Below are positions 23,752-33,036 of a DNA stretch of 64,000 nt, piece after piece. The DNA is taken from assembly GCF_900142005.1 (NCBI RefSeq), contig NZ_FQZL01000010.1:55124-119123 (forward strand). Reading direction: 5' to 3'. Source of the DNA: Dethiosulfatibacter aminovorans DSM 17477 (GTDB lineage: Bacteria; Bacillota; Clostridia; Tissierellales; Dethiosulfatibacteraceae). Position 1 is the first letter of the stretch. Every line of letters begins with the position of its first letter. Below the pieces are notes generated by a model. The model was not told the origin of the DNA. It saw only the letters and a program-made list of their open reading frames with translations, and searched no databases. Both the position numbers and the translations under genes were made by a program.

Positions 23752-25118
23752 AATCCATAAGTTCAAAGGTGCTCTATTATTTCATATGCTTTGCACTGGT
23801 CATATTCCTATTCATAGGATTGGGACTTAAATTTGTATTGCCTCAATTTTATCTGGACAGGCAGATGGACAAAATAGCGGAAGCTACAACATACATTAAA
23901 ACCAATTATGGAAACATAACAGATGAAGAAGCTGAACTTAGACTTGAAGGACTCAGGGAAGATATTGGAGGCAATCTTTATATCCTTGATGAAACTGGAG
24001 AGTTGAAGGGCTACGGTTATGGCAAGAACCGAAGTATAAACCAAAAAAAATCGCAGTTTGTGAGAAGCGACGATATAACTGAATATCAGTATATCAACGA
24101 TATCGGCATAGAGATATATGCTTTTGGGGTGCAGCTGGACAATGACTATCTCGCATATGAAGTGAGTATCCAGTCATTGGACAAAGCCGTTGATACTATG
24201 TTTGAATTTTCAATGTATCTGTTGGTAATCGCATTGGTTTTGTCTGTTTTAATTGCCCTTCTGCTTGCCGGGAGCATAACAAGGCCTATAAAGAAACTCA
24301 ACAAACTGGCTCTTGAGATGAGGGGGAAGGGCATAGATTCGAAAATTGTTGCAACAGGCAATGATGAAATCAACCAGTTGAACCAGTCCATCAACAGCCT
24401 TTATGAAGAATTGTTGTCAAATATATACAAGCTTGAATCGGAACTCAAGAAGGAAAGAAACAGCGAACTGCTGAAAAAGAAGTTTCTTGCCCAGGCAACT
24501 CATGAGCTTAAAACTCCAATATCGGTCATTCAAGGTTATTCGGAGCTGGTCTATGACGGCATGTATAAAGATCTTGACGAAAGGGACCATTATGTCAAGA
24601 GCATTTACGATGAAACAAAATCAATGAGCCACATAATAAACGATATTCTTGATTACTCGAAGATGGAGACGGGTAATTTTACAATGAAGTTTACATTGGT
24701 GGAGCTTAAGGGTTATTTGGATGTTATCTTTAACAGGTTCAAGGATATTGTAGAGAAGGGCAATATTGAATTCAAATATGATATTAACTTCGGTGAATTC
24801 TCAAAATCAATTGATGAAATAAGAATCGAACAGGTGATTAAGAACCTGTTGAGCAATGCAATTGAACATTCTGACGGAAGGATATCCGTAATGGCGGACA
24901 AGGCAGGAGACAAGCTGAGGCTTGAAGTCTTCAATTCAGGAGACAAGATAGCAGATGAAGATATTCCGTACATCTTTGACAGCTTCTATAAGAAAAAAGG
25001 AAAGAAAAAAGGTACAGGTCTTGGCCTTGCCATAGTCAAGGAAATAGTGACTTTGCACAAGGGCGACTATAGGGTTGAAAACAGGGAAGATGGTGTGAGT
25101 TTTATAGTAGTGATATGA
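23748..25118 (+). CDS. Membrane sensor histidine kinase
   Basis: A 456-aa two-component kinase, partner of the preceding regulator. The first transmembrane helix (about 8-29), an extracellular sensor region (30-150) and the second helix (about 153-177) are followed by HAMP, HisKA with phospho-His252 in ATHELKTPISVIQGYSEL, and HATPase with the N box (NLLSNAIEHS), DIPYIFDSFYKKKG and GTGLGLAIVKEI. It resembles cell-envelope stress sensors of Firmicutes, but the ligand cannot be inferred. Confidence 0.94.
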   Translation: MKSISSKVLYYFICFALVIFLFIGLGLKFVLPQFYLDRQMDKIAEATTYIKTNYGNITDEEAELRLEGLREDIGGNLYILDETGELKGYGYGKNRSINQKKSQFVRSDDITEYQYINDIGIEIYAFGVQLDNDYLAYEVSIQSLDKAVDTMFEFSMYLLVIALVLSVLIALLLAGSITRPIKKLNKLALEMRGKGIDSKIVATGNDEINQLNQSINSLYEELLSNIYKLESELKKERNSELLKKKFLAQATHELKTPISVIQGYSELVYDGMYKDLDERDHYVKSIYDETKSMSHIINDILDYSKMETGNFTMKFTLVELKGYLDVIFNRFKDIVEKGNIEFKYDINFGEFSKSIDEIRIEQVIKNLLSNAIEHSDGRISVMADKAGDKLRLEVFNSGDKIADEDIPYIFDSFYKKKGKKKGTGLGLAIVKEIVTLHKGDYRVENREDGVSFIVVI

Positions 25119-25178
25119 CGGTTAAAGGTAATTGAATGAAAGGATAGTTGTTTTGTGGCTTACAAAAAAAGTGAGTAC

Positions 25179-25207
25179 TTGAAGGCAATGTTCAAATATA
25201 ATATACT
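25179..25207 (+). promoter_or_regulatory. Promoter of the monooxygenase-fold gene
   Basis: TTGAAG (25179-25184), 17 bases, TATACT (25202-25207). Confidence 0.55.
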
Positions 25208-25240
25208 GTAACAAGAAATATGAATAAAAAGGAGATACTC

Positions 25241-25522
25241 ATGATAACAATAGTGGCTAGAAGCATAATAAAAAAAGACAAGGTCGAAGAATTCAGAAAA
25301 CTTGCAGAAGAACTTGTAAGGGAAAGCCAGAAGGAAGAAGGCTGCATATCCTACAATTTGTTTGAAGACATAAAGGAATCAAATGCTTTTACATTCATTG
25401 AAGAATGGAAGGATATGGAGGCAATTGAAAAGCACAACAAGGCAGTTCATTTCACTACAATAGTACCGAAATTTGGAGATTTGAGAGAAGAAAGTACTGT
25501 GAATCTTTATAAAAGAGTGTAA
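25241..25522 (+). CDS. Antibiotic biosynthesis monooxygenase (ABM) domain protein
   Basis: A 93-aa dimeric ferredoxin-like-fold protein of the ABM/YgiN type (IVARSIIKKDKVEEFRKLAEELVRESQKEEGCISYNLFED, then FIEEWKDMEAIEKHNKAVHF). Related proteins act on quinones or as small oxygenases; in an anaerobe the substrate is open. AAAGGAG fixes the start at 25241. It is probably co-transcribed with the following flavoprotein-like reductase, which would support a redox role. Confidence 0.85.
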   Translation: MITIVARSIIKKDKVEEFRKLAEELVRESQKEEGCISYNLFEDIKESNAFTFIEEWKDMEAIEKHNKAVHFTTIVPKFGDLREESTVNLYKRV

Positions 25523-25572
25523 CTGATTATATTTGAGGAAAGGAGCAGGGATGAATCAGTCCCAATAAAATC

Positions 25573-26208
25573 ATGAAAGTAGTAGCTTTTAACGGAAGTC
25601 CCAAGAAGGAAGGGAACACATACCATGCCATCAAGCTTGTTGCTGATGAGCTTGAGAAGGAAGGCATTGAGATAGAAATAATCCATATAGGCAACAAGAA
25701 TATCAGAGGATGCATGGGCTGCAACAAGTGCAGGGAGAATATGGATGAAAAATGCATATTTGATGACGATGCAGTAAATGAGATGATTCAGAAACTGAAA
25801 GAAGCGGATGGTGTGATACTTGGTACACCTGTACATTATACGGATATGTCCGGAACAATGAAGTCCTTCCTTGACAGATTGTTTTATGTAAATGGAGCCA
25901 ACGGTAATTTCCTGAAGCACAAGGTTGGAGTTTCGGTTGTAGCAGTAAGGAGATCCGGTGGCATGACGGCATTGAACCAATTGAACAGCTATTTGAACTA
26001 CTCGGAGATGATAGTTCCAACATCATATTACTGGAATGTAATTCACGGCAGGACTCCCGGAGAGGTTCTTAAGGATGAAGAAGGAGTCTGTACATTGAAG
26101 ACACTGGGAAGAAATATGGCTTGGGCAATGAAGCTTGTTGAAAACGGCAGGGATTCAGTGAAAAAGCCTGAAAAGATAGAAAAGGAATCCATGAGTTTCA
26201 TAAGATAG
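25573..26208 (+). CDS. NADPH-dependent FMN reductase / iron-sulfur flavoprotein-like protein
   Basis: A 211-aa flavodoxin-fold reductase. The FMN phosphate loop is FNGSPKKEGNTYHAI. A cysteine cluster CMGCNKCREN (residues about 40-50) resembles that of iron-sulfur flavoproteins of anaerobes, and GTPVHYTDMSGTMKSFLDR is the usual second FMN contact. The gene has no clear ribosome site of its own. A five-codon ORF (MNQSQ, 25551-25568) with an AAGGAGCAGGG site ends four bases upstream, which suggests coupled initiation. The electron acceptor is unknown. Confidence 0.88.
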   Translation: MKVVAFNGSPKKEGNTYHAIKLVADELEKEGIEIEIIHIGNKNIRGCMGCNKCRENMDEKCIFDDDAVNEMIQKLKEADGVILGTPVHYTDMSGTMKSFLDRLFYVNGANGNFLKHKVGVSVVAVRRSGGMTALNQLNSYLNYSEMIVPTSYYWNVIHGRTPGEVLKDEEGVCTLKTLGRNMAWAMKLVENGRDSVKKPEKIEKESMSFIR

Positions 26209-26215
26209 TATAATG

Positions 26216-26242
26216 ACGGCAGAATAATTTGTATTCTGCCGT
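26216..26242 (+). terminator. Terminator after the FMN reductase-like gene
   Basis: An 11-bp perfect stem (26216-26226 with 26232-26242), followed by TTTGGTTT. Confidence 0.75.
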
Positions 26243-26434
26243 TTGGTTTAAATATTCATATAGTAATGGACAGAGAAGCTTGATATAGTTAAATATTTAA
26301 CAAATGTTCAAGAGAAATATTAAGAAAACGTAACAAAATAGCGCTGTTTAAATCTGAAACAATGCAAATGAGCGATTTTGCGCCAGAAAAAGCACTGTAT
26401 AATGCGGGCGTAATTGTTAAATAAATATCAATGC

Positions 26435-26551
26435 TTGTCATTAGGAAAAGGTTATCATATAATACTAACTATACCAGAGAGGTACGACCATCATAACAAT
26501 ATGCAAAACGGTGGTTTTTAAATTACTCCAATATGGTCGTACCATTATACC
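26435..26551 (+). promoter_or_regulatory. lctP promoter with two LldR-type operators arranged as an inverted repeat
   Basis: Promoter TTGTCA (26435-26440), 17 bases, TATAAT (26458-26463). An operator-like GGTACGACCAT (26481-26491) lies just past the expected transcript start, and ATGGTCGTACC (26533-26543, extended GGTCGTACCATTATACC to 26551) is its exact 11-bp reverse complement. The core TGGTCGTACCA is itself a dyad of the GntR/FadR-subfamily type (TGGT-N3-ACCA). The 5' leader to lctP is about 220 bases. No ORF is seen in 26209-26694. Confidence 0.8.
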
Positions 26552-26694
26552 AATAAGGAGGGTGTAGTAGAAAGAACAATACAAACCAGGGATTTTGAAA
26601 TGTACAGTTATTCCGGCAGGAGTATTTGTAAGAAGTAGAATGATTTGGTTTAACAGTGAATTATCCAATTAACAGATTTTTAGGAGGAGTTTTG

Positions 26695-28323
26695 ATGTAC
26701 GCAATATTAGCATTTTTACCAATTTTAGTTGCAATAGTTCTTATGACAGGATTCAACTGGGGAGCAAAAAAAGCTTTGCCTGTATCTTGGCTTATGGCTG
26801 CTGTGATAGCAACCACGGTTTGGAAAATTGATTTAGGAAAAGTTATAGGTTATTCGGTTTATGGATTGTTTAAGTCTTTTGATGTATTAATAATAATTTT
26901 TGGAGCAATACTTATTCTTAACACTTTAAAGAAATCCGGAGCGATGGCTACAATCAACAATGGATTCAACGGTATTACAAAAGACAGAAGAATTCAGGCT
27001 TTGATAATCGGCTGGATGTTTTCAGCTTTTATTGAAGGTGCTGCTGGATTCGGTACACCGGCGGCTTTGGCAGGTCCTTTGCTGGTAGGATTGGGATTCC
27101 CTCCTTTGGCAGCAGCAATGATTTCACTTATTATGAACAGTACTCCCGTAGCCTTTGGTGCAGTAGGAACACCGGTATTTGGTGCCATGAGTACACTGTC
27201 AGTCAATCTTGATGCAATAGGTGCTGATTCTACGGCATATCTCATGGAACTTACAAGATGGTCTGCAATAGGTCATTCTGTAGTAGGTACTTTCATACCT
27301 TTACTGTCAATCTGTCTTATGACTAAATTCTATGGAAAGGAAAGGTCCTTCAAGGGAGGACTGGAAGCAGCACCATTTGCTATATTTGCAGGTCTTGCAT
27401 TTACAGTTCCATATATATTGATTGCTATTATATTTGGCCCTGAACTTGCAGCGCTGGTTGGAGCCTTCATTGGTTTGGCCATTGTAGTAGTAGCTGCAAA
27501 AAAAGGATTCCTGATGCCTAAGACTACTTGGGATTTTCCTCCAAAAGAAGAGTGGGAAGATAATTGGAAATCAAAAATGGACCTGGGAAAAGCATCGGAA
27601 TCAAACATGTCGCTTCTTAAGGCGTGGGTTCCGTATATTCTCATAGCTGTCATCCTGGTAGTTACTAGAATACCAAGCTTGGGATTGAAAAGTCTTCTTG
27701 CATCGCAAAATATCACTGTTCCAAATGTTATGGGAACCGGACTGGATTACAGCCTGAAATGGGCATACTTGCCAGGTACTATTCCATTCATGCTTGTAGC
27801 GATTCTTACTCATTTCATGCACGGAATGAAGGCGGATGAGGTGAAGTCTGCATGGAAGAGTACATTCAAGCAGATATCAGGAGCTGCAATAGCGCTGTTT
27901 GCAGGAATAGCAATGGTTCAGCTTATGCTTAACTCAGGTATAAATGGAGCAGGACTTGAAAGTATGCTTACAGAGATGGCAAAGGCTCTAGCCAGGATAT
28001 CGGGAAATGCCTATGTATTTGTATCGCCATTTATCGGTGTACTTGGATCTTTCATGTCCGGTTCGAATACTGTATCGAACATTCTTTTCTCATCACTTCA
28101 GTTTGAAACAGCAGCAATTCTTAAAATGCCTACTGTATTGATAACAGCTATGCAGGTAATTGGTGGTGGAATTGGAAACATGGTATGTGTAAACAATGTA
28201 GTTGCAGTGTGTGCAACTGTAGGAGTAATAGGAATGGAAGGAATGCTTATAAAAAGAAATGCATTGCCTATGTTCTTATACTCAATAGCAATAGCTGGAT
28301 TCTTTGCATTTTTCATATACTAA
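26695..28323 (+). CDS. lctP: L-lactate permease family transporter
   Basis: A 542-aa integral membrane protein of the LctP family (lactate/glycolate:H+ symport), with 12 or more hydrophobic helices. Family signatures include the [24 protein letters not shown] loop (about residues 102-126), [11 protein letters not shown] and [15 protein letters not shown]. The start at 26695 has an excellent TAGGAGGAG site; a longer in-frame extension to 26656 is not supported. Expected role: lactate uptake for the acrylate-pathway genes downstream. It has the same operator motif as those operons, which ties it to the same regulator. Confidence 0.93.
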   Translation: MYAILAFLPILVAIVLMTGFNWGAKKALPVSWLMAAVIATTVWKIDLGKVIGYSVYGLFKSFDVLIIIFGAILILNTLKKSGAMATINNGFNGITKDRRIQALIIGWMFSAFIEGAAGFGTPAALAGPLLVGLGFPPLAAAMISLIMNSTPVAFGAVGTPVFGAMSTLSVNLDAIGADSTAYLMELTRWSAIGHSVVGTFIPLLSICLMTKFYGKERSFKGGLEAAPFAIFAGLAFTVPYILIAIIFGPELAALVGAFIGLAIVVVAAKKGFLMPKTTWDFPPKEEWEDNWKSKMDLGKASESNMSLLKAWVPYILIAVILVVTRIPSLGLKSLLASQNITVPNVMGTGLDYSLKWAYLPGTIPFMLVAILTHFMHGMKADEVKSAWKSTFKQISGAAIALFAGIAMVQLMLNSGINGAGLESMLTEMAKALARISGNAYVFVSPFIGVLGSFMSGSNTVSNILFSSLQFETAAILKMPTVLITAMQVIGGGIGNMVCVNNVVAVCATVGVIGMEGMLIKRNALPMFLYSIAIAGFFAFFIY

Positions 28324-28368
28324 GGATTTGATCCAAGTCAGTTGCAAATCATTAAATAATATATAGTG

Positions 28369-28398
28369 TGAGGCCTGCCCTATTGTGGGCCTCATTTT
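28369..28398 (+). terminator. Hairpin between lctP and the carboxylate channel gene
   Basis: Stem TGAGGCC (28369-28375) with GGCCTCA (28388-28394), then TTTTC. It is probably a weak terminator or read-through attenuator, since the next gene starts 18 bases later and has no visible promoter of its own. Confidence 0.65.
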
Positions 28399-28415
28399 CA
28401 AGGAGGATTCAATTA

Positions 28416-29039
28416 ATGAATGAAAGAAAAATTGTTGTAGCCAACCCAACGCCGTTGGGACTGCTGGGATTGGCGCTAGTCACCATTGTGGCGTCGTCCG
28501 CGAAACTGGGATTCACTACTGGGGTATCCTACCTGATTCCATGGGTTGTGTTTCTGGGAGCTACGGCACAGCTCATAGCATGCTTCATGGATTTCAAGAA
28601 GGACAACATGTTTGGTGCTACGGCATTTGGAGGATATGCATTGTTCTGGTATTCCATGGCAATGGTTTGGATGATAAAAGCAGGAGTGTTTGGAGAAACC
28701 CTTGCCAATTCTGTTGACCCTAAGCAATTGGGATTTGCATTCATAGGATACCTTATATTCAGCATATTCATGACGGTTGGGTCAATGACAACAAACAAGG
28801 TTCTTTTCACGATATTTTTGCTTATTGACTTGTTGTTCATAGGATTGATCTGCACGACTTTTCATGTTGCAGAAGAGTTTGGACACATGCTGGCAGCATA
28901 TTCGGAATTCATCATCTCAATGACGTCATTCTACGGTTCGGGAGCAATAATCGTAAACGGTGCTTTTGGCAGGGACGTGCTGCCAATTGGAAAGGCTATT
29001 TACAGCCCTATGAAAGCTAAACTTAAGAAAGTTGCTTAA
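28416..29039 (+). CDS. satP: Acetate/succinate transporter, GPR1/FUN34/YaaH (SatP) family
   Basis: A 207-aa membrane protein with six hydrophobic helices. It carries the family motif near the N-terminus (NPTPLGLLGLALV) and the aromatic-rich FGGYALFWYSMAMVW segment. SatP-type proteins move acetate, succinate or other small monocarboxylates. AAGGAGG precedes the ATG at 28416. Following the lactate permease, it probably exports fermentation acids (acetate, propionate) or helps lactate movement. Direction and substrate are inferred. Confidence 0.88.
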   Translation: MNERKIVVANPTPLGLLGLALVTIVASSAKLGFTTGVSYLIPWVVFLGATAQLIACFMDFKKDNMFGATAFGGYALFWYSMAMVWMIKAGVFGETLANSVDPKQLGFAFIGYLIFSIFMTVGSMTTNKVLFTIFLLIDLLFIGLICTTFHVAEEFGHMLAAYSEFIISMTSFYGSGAIIVNGAFGRDVLPIGKAIYSPMKAKLKKVA

Positions 29040-29150
29040 AAGGGGGATGTTTATCCCTCTTACAAAACTTGATTATGGATTTGGAAAGCAAAATACATGG
29101 CAGATTGAAAAGTTGTTGTTATAATGTAATGTTTTGGAGTTGAGGTTTGA

Positions 29151-29798
29151 ATGAAGAACAATAGAATGTGTAATAAGAAAAAGAACTCGATTGATAAAAT
29201 TGAAACAATGATTGATTATTTGATGAATCCCGTATATGAAGTTTCAGGTGATGTTACCATAGACATGGCTGTAGATATATTCAAAAAGGATGTCGACTTA
29301 ATAATTGTCAATAAGAATGAGTATGGAAAAATAAGGATAATTGACAAGGATATACTATTTGATCTTCTATTGAAGGATATTGATAAAGACAGTAACTTAT
29401 TTGAATATGGTTCTGAAGATTTTTGTTTACTGGAAAATTTGAATAACATATTGGATATTCAAAACAGATACATATTGGTGCAAAATCTCGAATGTAGAGT
29501 AACGGGTGTTTTTAAAAGAACGTATCTAAATAGTCTTTCAGGTAAATTTGATCATCTAAATGAAAAAAATATAACGAATATAGTTAAGAACAAGTTAAAA
29601 GACAATACTTTCGATATCATTGTAAACAAGGTCATTCCCATTAGACAAGCAAAAGAAAGGGTTGAAAGGGAATTGATTACAATGGTCATGAAAGAAACCA
29701 AAAGCACCTACAAGGCAGCTGAGATACTTGATGTAAGTCAGTCAACAATAGCAAGAAAGGCTAAAATGTATAATGATGAGTTGCTTGAATTGATATAA
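29151..29798 (+). CDS. Regulatory protein with CBS-like N-terminus and Fis/TyrR-type C-terminal HTH
   Basis: A 215-aa protein. The C-terminal 45 residues (LITMVMKETKSTYKAAEILDVSQSTIARKAKMYN) are the Fis-type HTH that normally ends sigma-54 activators such as TyrR/PrpR. The AAA+ domain that should precede it is absent. The N-terminal half (LMNPVYEVSGDVTIDMAVDIFKKDVDLIIV...) resembles a single degenerate CBS or sensor domain. It may be a DNA-binding regulator that does not use sigma-54. TATAAT is at 29120-29125. It lies between the lactate permease genes and the acrylate-pathway operon, suggesting a control role there, but the operator palindromes fit the FadR-type regulator better. Confidence 0.65.
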   Translation: MKNNRMCNKKKNSIDKIETMIDYLMNPVYEVSGDVTIDMAVDIFKKDVDLIIVNKNEYGKIRIIDKDILFDLLLKDIDKDSNLFEYGSEDFCLLENLNNILDIQNRYILVQNLECRVTGVFKRTYLNSLSGKFDHLNEKNITNIVKNKLKDNTFDIIVNKVIPIRQAKERVERELITMVMKETKSTYKAAEILDVSQSTIARKAKMYNDELLELI

Positions 29799-29818
29799 TT
29801 GATAAAAACAAAAAACAC

Positions 29819-29964
29819 TTTTCATAAGAATAAATGTGTGCTATAATTAGATTGAGCATTGGTCGTACCATAGTACCGAAAAAAGAGGCGTAATTAAATA
29901 TACATGTAGAACAGTGCAAATAAAAGGAAATATTTTTTTAAAACAAAAGGTCGTACCATAGTAC
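29819..29964 (+). promoter_or_regulatory. Promoter and two LldR-type operators of the pct-lcd operon
   Basis: TTTTCA (29819-29824), 17 bases, TATAAT (29842-29847). Operator 1 is TGGTCGTACCATAGTACC (29860-29877), overlapping the expected transcript start. Operator 2 has the same core (29949-29958, extended to 29965), 89 bases downstream. The promoter and first operator are almost identical in sequence to those before the first etf operon (36569-36626). Confidence 0.85.
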
Positions 29965-30076
29965 CGAAAATAAAGTGGAGAAGATGGAAAAAGTATAGAC
30001 GTTAAATAGATTTCAGTTATTTCCATTGGGCCACTTCCGGCAATAGAAGTAATTAAGATTATATTTGGAGGTAAAA

Positions 30077-31639
30077 ATGGAAAAGGTAAAAATTTTGACG
30101 GCAAGTGAAGCTGTAGAAATGGTTCAGGATTCACATACTCTTGTTACAAGCGGATTTGTAGGCAACTGTAATCCCGAAGCATTAAGCAAGGCATTTGAAA
30201 AACGATTTCTAGAGACAGGATCGCCAAGAGACATAACATTTTTTCTACCTGCATCGCAGGGGGATAGAAGCGGCACGACAGGCGGAGATCATTACGCTCA
30301 TGAAGGGCTTCTGAAAAGAGTGGTAGCAGGTCATTATGCAACTGCACCAAAGCTGGGAGAGTTAGCTCTTTCAAACAAATGTGAAGCATACAACCTACCG
30401 CAGGGAGCGCTTGTATACCTTCTGAGAGATATGGCTGGTAAAAGACCTGGGACTCTTACACATGTTGGACTTGATACTTTTGTTGATCCGAGAAACGGTG
30501 GAGGAAAGGTGAATGAAAGAACTACTGAGGATTTGGTTGAACTTATAAACATCAATGGCGAAGAAAAGCTTCTTTATAAGACTTTCCCTCTTGATGTAGC
30601 GTTTATAAGAGGTACGTACGCAGATGAATACGGCAACATATCCCTGGAGAAGGAAGTAGCAACAACTGAGGTTACTTCAATGGCCCAGGCCGTTAAAAAC
30701 AACAATGGAAAGGTTATAGTTCAAATAGAAAAAATAGTCGAAGCAGGATCATTGAATCCGAAACTTGTCAAGATTCCTGGAATATATGTGGATGCTGTTG
30801 TAATAGCAGATCCTGAAGACCATGAACAATGTATTGGCAATGAATACAGTCCGGGACTAAGCGGCGAAGAAAGAGTGGATATATCAAGCGAAGTTGAAAG
30901 AATACCGATGAGTGCAAAAAAAGTAATCGGCAGAAGGGCTGCAATGGAGCTTGGAAAGAATTCTGTAGTAAACCTTGGTGTAGGAGCTCCTGAATTTATT
31001 GCAACAATTGCCAATGAGGAAGGTGTAGGAGATTACGTTACACTTACTGTTGAAGCCGGAACTATCGGCGGGATACCACAGGGTGGTGCCGCTTTCGGGT
31101 CAAGCATGAATCCCCATGCAATCATCGACCAGCCTTACCAGTTTGACTTTTACGATGGGGGCGGACTTGATGCTGCATTCTTGGGACTTGCCGAATGTGA
31201 TGAGAAGGGTAATATCAATGTAAGCAAGTTTGGACCTAAACTCACAGGCTGTGGAGGTTTTATAAATATCACACAGAATTCCCAAAAAGTGTTCTTCTGT
31301 GGTACATTCACTGCTGGTGGATTAAGGACAAAAGTCGAAGATGGTAAGATGATTATTGAAAATGAAGGAAAAGGACTTAAGTTTAAAGAGAAAGTTGACC
31401 AGGTTACCTTCAGTGGTAATTATGCAAACAAGACAGGTCAGTCGATTTTATACATAACTGAAAGATGTGTATTTGAACTCAGGGAAGACGGTCTATGGCT
31501 AATAGAGATTGCGCCTGGAATAGACATGCAGAGTCAAATTCTTGACAAGATGGAATTCAAGCCACATATTGCAGATGACATAAAATTGATGGATGAAAGA
31601 TTGTTTAGAGAAGAAAACATGGGACTGGAATTGAAATAG
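30077..31639 (+). CDS. pct: Propionate (acyl) CoA-transferase
   Basis: A 520-aa family I CoA-transferase with fused alpha and beta halves, as in Clostridium propionicum Pct. It activates lactate to lactoyl-CoA using propionyl-CoA or acetyl-CoA as donor, by a glutamyl-CoA thioester. The likely catalytic residue is Glu326 in LTVEAGTIGGIPQGG, very near the known position in Pct. The N-terminal half has SGFVGNCNPEAL and the C-terminal half NLGVGAPEFIA. The start at 30077 has GGAGG six bases upstream. It is the first gene of the pct-VOC-activator-dehydratase operon. Other short-chain hydroxy acids could be substrates, but the lactate context is strong. Confidence 0.92.
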   Translation: MEKVKILTASEAVEMVQDSHTLVTSGFVGNCNPEALSKAFEKRFLETGSPRDITFFLPASQGDRSGTTGGDHYAHEGLLKRVVAGHYATAPKLGELALSNKCEAYNLPQGALVYLLRDMAGKRPGTLTHVGLDTFVDPRNGGGKVNERTTEDLVELININGEEKLLYKTFPLDVAFIRGTYADEYGNISLEKEVATTEVTSMAQAVKNNNGKVIVQIEKIVEAGSLNPKLVKIPGIYVDAVVIADPEDHEQCIGNEYSPGLSGEERVDISSEVERIPMSAKKVIGRRAAMELGKNSVVNLGVGAPEFIATIANEEGVGDYVTLTVEAGTIGGIPQGGAAFGSSMNPHAIIDQPYQFDFYDGGGLDAAFLGLAECDEKGNINVSKFGPKLTGCGGFINITQNSQKVFFCGTFTAGGLRTKVEDGKMIIENEGKGLKFKEKVDQVTFSGNYANKTGQSILYITERCVFELREDGLWLIEIAPGIDMQSQILDKMEFKPHIADDIKLMDERLFREENMGLELK

Positions 31640-31690
31640 TAAAAAATACAATAAATAATAGATTTTTTAAATAATTGGAGGATTTAAATT

Positions 31691-32107
31691 ATGAAACCTA
31701 TGAGAATGCACCACGTTGGAATTGTACTGAATACAAGGGAAGCTGCTGACAAATTCCTTGAAACGTTTGATCTGGAAATTGATTATGAAGGATTTGTTGA
31801 AGCATATCAGGCAGAGTTGATATTTACAAAATATACTGAAAATGAAAGCCCGGTGGAATTGATTATTCCAAAAGAGGGCAGCCCTCTCAAGAATTTCAAT
31901 AATGGAAAGGGTGGCATTGCGCATATTGCTTATGAGGTTGAAGATGTTGAGGCTGTTCGTCAGGAATTTGAAAGCAAGGGGATGGAAATGCTTGAAGGTA
32001 GTGCTGTTCCAGGAACAAGCGATATTATTGTTAATTTCTTGAAGCCGAAATATGGACAAGGAATACTTGTTGAATATGTTCAAACTGTTGGTCCGATTCA
32101 AAGATAA
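31691..32107 (+). CDS. VOC-superfamily protein, methylmalonyl-CoA epimerase-like
   Basis: A 138-aa vicinal-oxygen-chelate protein with two beta-alpha-beta-beta-beta repeats. Candidate metal ligands are His7 or His8 (MHHVGIVL), a Glu in VELIIP (about residue 57), His in GIAHIAYEV (about 77) and Glu in LVEYV near the end, the pattern seen in methylmalonyl-CoA epimerase and glyoxalase I. A GGAGG site precedes it. No methylmalonyl-CoA mutase is nearby. In an acrylate-pathway operon it might act on lactoyl-CoA (for example epimerisation) or remove a by-product. That role is inference. Confidence 0.8.
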   Translation: MKPMRMHHVGIVLNTREAADKFLETFDLEIDYEGFVEAYQAELIFTKYTENESPVELIIPKEGSPLKNFNNGKGGIAHIAYEVEDVEAVRQEFESKGMEMLEGSAVPGTSDIIVNFLKPKYGQGILVEYVQTVGPIQR

Positions 32108-32161
32108 TAATCAGTAGCAAGAAGCCGGTAAATTATATTATTGGTAAAAGGAGGATATGTC

Positions 32162-32950
32162 ATGTATACAATGGGAATTGACATTGGTTCAGCATCGTCA
32201 AAAGCTGTGATATTGAAAGATGGTAAGGAAATAGTATCAACAGCAGTGGCTCAGGTGGGAACGGGATCAACCGGACCAAGAAGAGTAATGGCTGAAGTTT
32301 TGGAAAAGGCAAACCTTACTGAGAAAGACATTGACAAGACAGTTACCACAGGATATGGAAGATTTTCCATAGACAAGGCAGACAAACAATTCAGCGAAAT
32401 AAGCTGCCATGCCAAAGGGATACATTTCCTTGTACCAACTGCAAGGACTATAATTGATATTGGTGGACAGGATGCAAAAGCCATAAAGCTTGACAAGACG
32501 GGAAGGGTAAAACAGTTTTTCATGAATGACAAGTGTGCTGCCGGTACCGGAAGATTCCTCGATGTAATGGCAAGGATACTGGAAGTTGATTTGAGTGAAA
32601 TGGGTGAATATGATTCCATGGCTGACGAACCTTCAGTTGTAAGCAGTACGTGTACTGTATTTGCCGAATCGGAGGTAATATCGCAGTTGTCGAGAGGCCT
32701 CAAAAAGCAGAATATTATTGCAGGTGTCCACAACTCTACAGCTTCAAAAGCCTGCAGTCTTGCATACAGGGCCGGAGTAGAAGGCGATGTGGTAATGTGC
32801 GGTGGAGTTGCACAAAATAAGGGTGTTGTAAGAGCTATAAGCGATGAGCTCGGCACAGATGTCATAGTTGCTCCAAATCCCCAGACTACAGGTGCACTGG
32901 GTGCTGCAATTTATGCTTATGAAGCAGCAGCGGAAAAAAAAGCAATATAA
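32162..32950 (+). CDS. lcdC: 2-Hydroxyacyl-CoA dehydratase activator (ATPase, [4Fe-4S])
   Basis: A 262-aa ASKHA-fold 'archerase' (BadF/HgdC family). As a homodimer with one bridging [4Fe-4S] cluster it uses ATP to fire one low-potential electron into the dehydratase. Visible are the phosphate loop GIDIGSASSKAV, the IIDIGGQDAKAI motif, and the two cluster cysteines Cys125 (NDKCAAGTG) and Cys164 (SSTCTVF), with the same 39-residue spacing as in HgdC. The ATG at 32162 is preceded by AAAGGAGGATATGT. It lies directly before the two dehydratase subunits and is extremely oxygen-sensitive in studied relatives. Confidence 0.93.
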   Translation: MYTMGIDIGSASSKAVILKDGKEIVSTAVAQVGTGSTGPRRVMAEVLEKANLTEKDIDKTVTTGYGRFSIDKADKQFSEISCHAKGIHFLVPTARTIIDIGGQDAKAIKLDKTGRVKQFFMNDKCAAGTGRFLDVMARILEVDLSEMGEYDSMADEPSVVSSTCTVFAESEVISQLSRGLKKQNIIAGVHNSTASKACSLAYRAGVEGDVVMCGGVAQNKGVVRAISDELGTDVIVAPNPQTTGALGAAIYAYEAAAEKKAI

Positions 32951-33036
32951 TATTTAAAACTTAATGATATAATTAATTATAAAGTGTTTGCATAATGCGA
33001 ATAAAATCGCAGAAAAACAATAAAGTGAGGTAAGAT

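Noticed and set aside
26470..26690. T-box or known riboswitch in the lctP leader
   Set aside because: No T-box sequence or specifier-loop arrangement is visible. The pairing arms are the operator sequences repeated at other promoters.
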